Below, in pieces: positions 57,685 to 64,000 of a stretch of 64,000 nucleotides of DNA. Origin of the DNA: Vanessa cardui. Taxonomy: Eukaryota > Arthropoda > Insecta > Lepidoptera > Nymphalidae. A model generated the notes under the pieces. The model did no database searches. It saw nothing but the letters and a program-made list of their open reading frames with translations, and was not told the DNA's origin. Position 1 is the first letter of the stretch; every line of letters starts with the position of its first letter. The stretch spans positions 4,712,001 to 4,776,000 of the forward strand of contig NC_061143.1 in assembly GCF_905220365.1 (NCBI RefSeq). The letters run 5' to 3'. Made by a program: the position numbers and the translations under genes.

Positions 57685-57895
57685 ATAATAGGTATTATCT
57701 AGTAACCCGTGGCTTTGCTCGCGTTTTAGGATGTTGGTTGTCATGTGTTAGGCAAAAAGTAGCCTGCGTCTTTTCTTGGAGTTTAACTTTGCTTCATACC
57801 AAATTTCATCAAATTAATTTAATTGCTTTGGTCGATAAAGGGCAACAGATAGACAGACAGAGTTACTTTCACATTTAATAATATTAATATAGATT
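57685..57895 (-). repeat. Dispersed repeat (AAGCCGCGGGT family)
   Basis: Reverse copy: CCCGTGGCTTTGCTCGCGTTT to AGAGTTACTTTCACATTTAAT. Confidence 0.65.
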
Positions 57896-58581
57896 CATAC
57901 AAAAAAATATGCAAAAAACAATTTAATTTTCACACTCGTAAACTGCAGCTGTATATATAAATTAACAAAAGAGAAACGACCTCAAAAAATGAGGTTGTAT
58001 CGACGGTAATATGTCCAATTTCTTACCTTCACTTAATTTTACAACAATAGCAAAGCATTTATGAGATCGCCCGCAACAATAGATATGGAACCATATTTAT
58101 TGTGTGACGTACGTACTCTGATCCATTGTTAAGAAGAATACAATGATGTATGTTGACGGCGACACTTTGCTGAGCTAAATTCAACCTTATTGTATTGTAA
58201 TACGGAAAAGAACTATATAATCAATTGCAATAGCAACATGGCTCCATACGCTAAGTTAACGGTCGGAATTATCAACAAACTAAGATAAACCAATCTTTGC
58301 GAAGTGATATAACGAATACATTGGTCCGATCTTGTGAAAGTTTGTTTGCCGTGTGGCTTTTGCTATGAATAATATTATCTAATATATGACATATATATCT
58401 ATTGTTATTATTTATATAATTTGTCGTGAATAAAATTGTTCTTCGCGAATGGTGGCTGATACTCCAGTTGACACACTTCAACCTTTTCTTTATTTTAGTG
58501 TGATTGTATGTTAAACATACTTTCAAAAAATTGTATACTAACTTATGAAACAGTTTATATAGTGCAAATATCTTTACAATT

Positions 58582-58621
<40 letters not shown>
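58582..58621 (+). repeat. (GA)n microsatellite
   Basis: Mostly uninterrupted GA dinucleotides over 40 bp. Confidence 0.95.
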
Positions 58622-58626
<5 letters not shown>

Positions 58627-58946
58627 CCGTAAGCCCAATGACTTCACCTGCATAACGAGACTGCAGCACTACCAATACCACACTAGCTTAAGATCTGAAG
58701 ACAAGAGATCATCGGCACGACGGCAAATATATTAAGTAATTTACTATCAGTATAAAGTCCATGCTGTTAAAGGCTGATAAGACCTTATTCTGGAGCCAAT
58801 CCTTGATATAATCACGTGATGTTTATCATAAATTTGCATCATCATCGGAGCTGAACCAAAGCGTGAAATATCTTCAAAGGATAAAAGTGTTTTTAATTAA
58901 GCTTGCAAGATTTAAACGATCTACAAAAATAACAAACATTGTTATC

Positions 58947-59145
58947 AGAGTCGCAATGGACCAGTGGTTAGAACGCATATATCAAAACCAAAGAAGCACC
59001 ACTGAATTATTATCAAGGAAAACATCGTGAGAAAACCTGCTAATTTATTAACCACAATCTCATTCGAGCGCGTCTTAGGTCCAAAAACATTCTCCTCAAA
59101 AGGGAATCGAGACCGTAGCTCAGATATTTCAAGCTTTACTTTGTA
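58947..59145 (+). mobile_element. SINE (Metulj-like), degenerate
   Basis: Decayed copy: CAGTGGTTAGAACGC head, GGAAAACATCGTGAGAAAAC and TCTCCTCAAAAGGGA body pieces with many deletions. Confidence 0.65.
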
Positions 59146-59909
59146 TATTAAAACCCTTGCGATGCGATAATTCATAATTATTGCAATAATCAACATTCCT
59201 CACCCCTTATTACGTAGCTAACAGGATCTAATCCACAATTATAGAAACTGGTCACACTTCCCACGCGAATAAGATTCTAATGTTATTTATTGCAAGAGAA
59301 ATCGTCGATCAGTTAATAGTTATTTAACTGTATGTTGATATAAGATTGATTTGACTTTAACATTTTAACACTAATTAACTGTTACGACTTACTTCTAGAT
59401 ATTGATATATACTTAAAATATCTAAAAATTCTTTAGTAGATTTCATTATGAAATATTTAGATAATTGTTCCATAGTTTTCTGGCCATAATAGTTTTGGCT
59501 GTGCGTTGATTATAAAAAAACAAGTGGTATTTACTACTATTAATAAATAGTTAATATGCCATTTTGGAAATGCAATTGAGAGGAAAAACCGGTATCTTGA
59601 CACTATTCCACGTAGTAATTATTAATTAATTCATATTACATTAAGTAAATTAGTTATTTACTTTACTTGACTATGACTTACAACTGAAATAATAAAAATG
59701 TAGAGTTTGTATAAAGTGTGCGATTTTAAGACGGTCGAAGGTTGCATTTTCAGGTAAAATATACATTTTTTACTATTCAAAAAATTTTATAGCACTAAAA
59801 CACTAGGGATTGACTAGGAATTTGGAACTATGGAATTTGAGTTTTCGACTATATAGCTGATTCATGGAAGAATATCGATGTTTCACATCCCTAATACAAT
59901 TCAATCATA

Positions 59910-60100
59910 AACAACAACAACAACATCCTAAATTTCCCACTGTTGGGTCAAGTGTCCCTTTGGAGAGAAAGTTTGGAACATATTCCACCACGCTTTCCAA
60001 TGTGGGTTGGTGGAATACACATGTGGCAGAATTTCTATGAAATTAGACACGATGTTTCCTTCATCGTCTTAATTTGTGTTTATAATTCATCTCGTGCTGA
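59910..60100 (-). mobile_element. SINE (Metulj-like), 5'-truncated with inverted 5' segment
   Basis: Reverse copy from CAACAACAACAACATCC to about 60063, after which a stretch of about 32 bp (60066-60097, AATTTGTGTTTATAATTCAT...) is in the opposite orientation relative to the rest of the SINE. Confidence 0.75.
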
Positions 60101-60123
60101 TTCAATCATATGACAGATAATAT

Positions 60124-60345
60124 GACGACCTCCGTGGTCGAGTGGTGATCATACCAGTTTTCATGCGTACGCCACTCTGAGGTCCCGGGTTCGATTCCCG
60201 GCCGAGTCGATGTAGAAGGTTTATTAGTTTTCTATGTCGTAATGGGTCTGGGTGTTGGTGGTACCTTCGTTACTTCTGATTGTCCATAACACAAGTGCTT
60301 TAGCTTGGGATCAGAGTAATGTATGTGAAGTTGTCCAATATTAAA
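60124..60345 (+). mobile_element. Second tRNA-derived SINE family
   Basis: GACGACCTCCGTGGTCGAGT head, GGGTTCGATTCCCGGCC box B, end AGTAATGTATGTGAAGTTG then an A-rich tail. Confidence 0.82.
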
Positions 60346-60475
60346 AAAAAAGATAATAAAAGAAACGTAAACAAAACTGATTGAGTTCTAACTTTAGTCA
60401 TGTACATCAATTCTATTCTATGATGTTATTCTGTCATTCATTGAATTAAAACATGCTATAAATGTCCCGCCACAC

Positions 60476-60560
60476 AAGGCCGGATTAACCATGTCGGGCA
60501 ATGCACTACTGGGGCCCCTTTACCCTTTTCTAACTTCCTAAAATATATTTTTTCTATCAC
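60476..60560. mobile_element. Possible hAT-type element end
   Basis: GGCCGGATTAACCATGTCGGG followed by CTGGGGCCCC resembles the ends of hAT elements with a GGCCGGATTTA tip. I could not find the other end. Confidence 0.3.
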
Positions 60561-60794
60561 AACACAATTTTATTCACAATAGCGTTGTTTTTCTTGTTGT
60601 ATTACACGGATATGTCATTATATAACTTGCTTTTTCATCCGGACTTATCCCGGTCTATATACTTATTTGTGTATTTAAATTGGAAAAACAGCAAAAAAGG
60701 AAAAAATCTTTGTTTCCGGCCATGAAAGTTGATAGGCTAGATGTTCGGCTTTCTTGCCCAATTTTGCTCTGGTATTATCCATACATATTATCCA

Positions 60795-60905
60795 TATAAT
60801 ATTCTCTTAAAACACTTATTTATTGATGAAAACCGCATCAGAATCCGTTGCGTAGCTTAAAAGTTCTAAGCGTGCATACAGCGGGAAGCGACTTTATGTA
60901 TAAAA
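60795..60905 (+). repeat. Short non-autonomous repeat (ACTAGCGGCCCGCC family), 3' half
   Basis: AACCGCATCAGAATCCGTTG to GCGGGAAGCGACTTTATGTA; the 5' half is missing. Confidence 0.6.
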
Positions 60906-61042
60906 TATAATACGTAAAACTACGAGTAAATTGATATTAAGATTTAGTTCATTGTTTTTATTATGTGAGTTATTAAAGCTAGACATTCGCTAGTGTAAAA
61001 TATAGTCGCTAAAACACAGCATGTCAGGAGTCTTGCAAGAGC

Positions 61043-61056
61043 GTTACCATGACAAC
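61043..61056. promoter_or_regulatory. RFX X-box motif
   Basis: GTTACCATGACAAC fits the X-box RYYNYYATRRNRAC bound by RFX factors, which regulate ciliary genes. It lies in a CpG-richer island (61020-61150) that also has CACGTG. No attached gene is visible. Confidence 0.4.
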
Positions 61057-61754
61057 GGCGGACGATGCTATTTCGGTAGCATGCCTTGATCTCGCTACGC
61101 GGAGGATTCCTCGCACGTGAACCGTTTCGACAGATCTCATCGTTTGAATGAAATTTGCGTGTGAATTATACTTCAAATTTTAAGGGAATTGCGGATGGAT
61201 AACGGATTAGTGGTTTTTATAAAACGGATTTTTTTATAGTAATTTGTTATTGAATAAAACGAAAAACTTAACATGTCTTTTTGTTCCTTCATTAAGACTG
61301 TCTTTGATTACATATATTTGTTTTTATAACACTGAAATAACAAAACCGTAAAACGCAGACGAAGCCAAGCCGTAAAACTAGTTTTATAAATATTTCACAA
61401 TATAAAAAAAAAAAACATTAAGTAATCTTACTAAAAAAACCTAAAGCTAGTTCGTTAAAAAACTAAACATGAATTAAATTATAATTTCGTAATTGCACAC
61501 AGTTATATAGTTTAATTTCGATTCGTGAACTATTCTTATACACCGATAGGTCGGTGGATCGTGCGCTATCTTGCATTCATGAATGACTCAACAGGCGCTG
61601 TTGTCTGACCTCTGTTTGACGTAAACAGCGACCGGCGGACACAAATATCATCTACGATGGCCTAACCAAATCAACTTCCTTGATTTATAGTCCTTTTCTT
61701 AGTTTATGAGTAAATATATTTATTTATTATCGAAAATTTCAATAATGTAACCCT

Positions 61755-62097
61755 GTGTCGCACTGTTGGGCTAAAGCCTCTCTCACTTTGATGAAAATCA
61801 AAAATCAAAATATAAATTATAGTAGTAGGCTTTTACAAGCGCTTTTCAATCGTCATTTAACAACTATTTTAAACGGAAAAGTAGATTCTACCGAAAAGAA
61901 CCGGCAAGGAAGTCAGTAGTTACTTATTTCAACATTTAAATAAGAATACACTTATGGCTGAATATCATTGAAGTAGTTTGGCCTCATTTTTTTCGTCACT
62001 GCCAAGCCAAGCAAGAAATGAATTCAGCGGTGCTTACCCGGTTTTGAACCTACGATGATCGTTTAAGATTTACACGTTCTAACCACTGGGCCAGTTT
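61755..62097 (-). mobile_element. Old SINE (Metulj-like) fragments split by another repeat
   Basis: Pieces CACTGTTGGGCTAAAGCCTC (61759-61778) and CAGCGGTGCTTACCC...CTAACCACTGGGCCAG (62020-62093) are the two ends of one reverse SINE. Between them sits a copy of the repeat that includes AGTAGGCTTTTACAAGCG. Confidence 0.5.
61795..61935 (+). repeat. Dispersed repeat (CTTTATTCAAGTAGGCTTTTA family)
   Basis: AAATCAAAATATAAATTATA, AGTAGGCTTTTACAAGCGC, CGTCATTTAACAAC and AAAGAACCGGCAAGGAAGTC, the longest 3' part of the family here. Inserted in an older SINE. Confidence 0.65.
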
Positions 62098-62934
62098 AAT
62101 CCACGACATTGTCATTTTGCAGGCTGGTGAATAAATAAATGTTGCACTTTTTTACCTTGAATTAAACATACAATATTATTTTCATTATTAAGTAATAATA
62201 CATAACAATGCGTAAAAATAACCTTGTAACATCAAATTACTTAGTCCACAAAGTAACAAGCAACAATAGAAAAAAACACACCAAAGATAGAATAAACGAA
62301 AGTAACTCGGCGTGTTATAATCAAATTGATATAAATAAATGCTTAGTTAGTTTTCTTTGCAGTCATGATTGTATAAATTTCCCTCATGCACCGAACGAGT
62401 AAACTGGTAGCTTCCAGACATTACATACTAAGAGTTAAAATAGAATGGGGTCAGATAAGATGTGCTTGTTTATGGGCGAGGAATTCACACTCTAAATCAA
62501 AAACAAAACAGTTAACTACAAATACGATAAACATCAAATACTGACATAATGGACAAAGTAAAAAACACAATTGAAAAAAAAAACACTCGAGATTATTTTT
62601 TACAGCTATTATTCTAACGAGATTCGGTATGAAAATCAGTAGTTGCTCTTTTTCATTGTAATTATAGTAACTAGTATACGCCCTCGGATTCGTTTGCGTT
62701 TAAAGGTTGAATCGACAGGTATTAAGCATACAAGTATATCTCTCTTGGCAATTCTTATATGTTTTATCGGAAGTTTCATAAAATTCGTTTAATTAGTATC
62801 AACGTGAAAGAGCAACTGCCAAAGATACAGAGTTACTTTCTCATTTATTATATAGCATAGGCTATGTATAGATAGATATACAAAATAAACGTCTCCACGT
62901 TTGTTCGTATACATATCTATACATATAATAATAT

Positions 62935-63180
62935 TGGAGTGTCTGATTGTAATAATGACCGCTTTTTACTAAATTCATATGCATAAAAGATACATACACC
63001 AAAATAATATTTTTACAATTTATGTTTGTGCATTGGTTCCGGCTAATCTCTGGAACGACTGTATCGATTTTGATGGAACTCTCACTGACAGATAGGCGAT
63101 ATAATAAGGAATAACTTATGCTACAACAATAACTTCTTTGTTTATTTAAACGTGCACCAAGTCGCCGGCACAGCTTGTAT
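62935..63180 (+). repeat. Dispersed repeat with GGCTAATCTCTGG core
   Basis: TTGGAGTGTCTGATTGTAAT, CCGGCTAATCTCTGGAACGA and a 3' part GCACCAAGTCGCCGGCACAG. The minus-strand frame at 62862-63194 is incidental. Confidence 0.65.
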
Positions 63181-63547
63181 GGTATAATAGCCAATACATT
63201 TTTTTCGATCTCAGAGAAACAACAATGTAACTTTGAATGTACACCGCGCTTACTTTCGAGGGTCGTGGGAGTGGGAGTGGGTTTTAATTGTTAAAACAAT
63301 AAGATCATTGTTCAAGCGCAAAATAATTAATACATAGATTTGATTAAAAAACGCACTTAAGAATAATGTGATCTTAGCAATGCCTATTATATCATCAGCA
63401 TAACGGATCAATGTACTGGCAATGTCATTATTTTCTTTTTAAATATATATTTGCTATCGAAGTGATATAAAGTCTCCAAAGTTCTCACTAATACTACTAA
63501 AGTTTCGAGGTTATTTATTACAAATGTACTTAATTTTTTGATAAACT

Positions 63548-63790
63548 AGTTGTGCCCGGTGATTTCGTGCAAGATTGAATTTAAAATTATCAACTATCAA
63601 ACATCAACATTGTCAGTGAAAGTCACATCAAAATCGGTCCAGCCGTTTAAGCGATTTAGCCGGAATAAATAAATAATCAGAGAGACAAAAATTGTAAAAA
63701 ATGTTTTTGGTATATGTGCATGCATGTGCATTTAGTAAAAGTAGTTATTTTAATATTACAAAAGGACCCTTCAATTTTATTATATGTATA
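63548..63790 (-). repeat. Dispersed repeat with GGCTAATCTCTGG core
   Basis: Reverse copy: GTTGTGCCCGGTGATTTCGT, GTGAAAGTCACATCAAAATC, GCGATTTAGCCGG and the TGCATGTGCATTTAG end. Confidence 0.6.
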
Positions 63791-63880
63791 GATTATTTAA
63801 AAGAAGAATGTTTTTATTATTGAGATTATTATGTACTATAACTGGCCACTAGCTGCTCCAATTAATCCACCATTCGTCCG

Positions 63881-63894
63881 GTTGCCATGACAAC
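63881..63894. promoter_or_regulatory. RFX X-box motif, second copy
   Basis: GTTGCCATGACAAC, an even closer match to the canonical X-box, near the right edge of the window. A gene starting beyond the edge would be needed for it to matter. Confidence 0.35.
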
Positions 63895-64000
63895 TAGTAT
63901 ATACATAAATATATACATATATTGATATAATAACACTGAGCCGGGTTTAGCTTCTTACATAAAAAAGGAATGTCTTGTCTCGTTATCAATAATTTGAGAA

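Larger units (their letters stand above)
55906..58946. other. Intergenic, two unproven exon-like stretches
   Basis: 56040-57000 is less AT-rich. A plus-strand frame 56090-56148 ends at GTAAAA and a minus-strand frame 56966-56914 ends at GTAAGT; neither can be joined to another exon. Confidence 0.35.
60346..62934. other. Intergenic with CpG-richer islands
   Basis: Islands at 61020-61150 (X-box, CACGTG) and 61540-61680 (GGATCGTGCGCTATCTTGC) stand out. No gene could be built. Confidence 0.4.

Noticed and set aside
58508..58735. ORF with an RERERE run
   Set aside because: It is the translation of the (GA)n microsatellite.
61049..61120. 23-codon plus-strand ORF MTTADDAISVACLDL... with a fair start context
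   Set aside because: Its ATG overlaps the X-box motif, it has no neighbours to splice to, and it is too short to support; kept only as part of the CpG-richer island.

Overview
The window looks like AT-rich genomic DNA from a lepidopteran, probably a butterfly. The basis is gene structure (many short exons with GT/AG introns), trypsin-fold digestive-type proteins with insect features, and very many copies of tRNA-derived SINEs of the kind called Metulj in Heliconius, plus RTE and Jockey/CR1-type LINE pieces, hAT and mariner relics and fold-back elements. I found no bacterial, viral or CRISPR signal. Every gene call comes from reading exons by eye and checking that splice phases join; none was checked by a database search.

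Three intact genes can be reconstructed, all on the minus strand. (1) 4135-8181 and (2) 14832-17597 are tandem paralogs with five exons each and identical intron positions. They encode secreted trypsin-fold proteins of 261 and 260 residues. Both lack the catalytic His57 (now Ser) and Ser195 (now Thr) but keep Asp102, Asp194, the activation site and all six cysteines, so they are serine protease homologs rather than active proteases. The duplication also includes about 1 kb downstream of the genes and the promoter. A third, inverted copy of the promoter and intron 1, with exon 1 deleted, lies at 21405-22560. (3) 26260-41875 is a 12-exon gene for an 807-residue type I membrane protein with seven immunoglobulin-like domains. 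Most of these domains have lost the usual Ig disulfide and carry a different conserved Cys pair. The best-preserved domain resembles the first Ig domain of Fasciclin-3. Its 9.6 kb first intron holds LINE, MITE and fold-back insertions.

Region by region: 1-4134 is intergenic with old repeats. 4135-17600 is the protease-homolog pair, with unrelated transposons in nearly every intron and an RTE LINE and a hAT MITE between the genes. 17600-26259 is repeats (mariner relic, pseudogene, fold-back, LINE). 26260-41875 is the Ig gene. 41876-64000 has no gene I can support: it is SINEs, LINE scraps and AT-rich sequence with a few CpG-richer islands, one holding a strong RFX X-box match. A second X-box match lies near the right edge.

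The protease homologs and the Ig gene show no obvious functional link. The most informative observations are the two-residue loss of the catalytic triad shared by both paralogs, a hAT insertion whose target duplication copies a 3' splice site, and the unusual cysteine pattern and exon modularity of the Ig protein.
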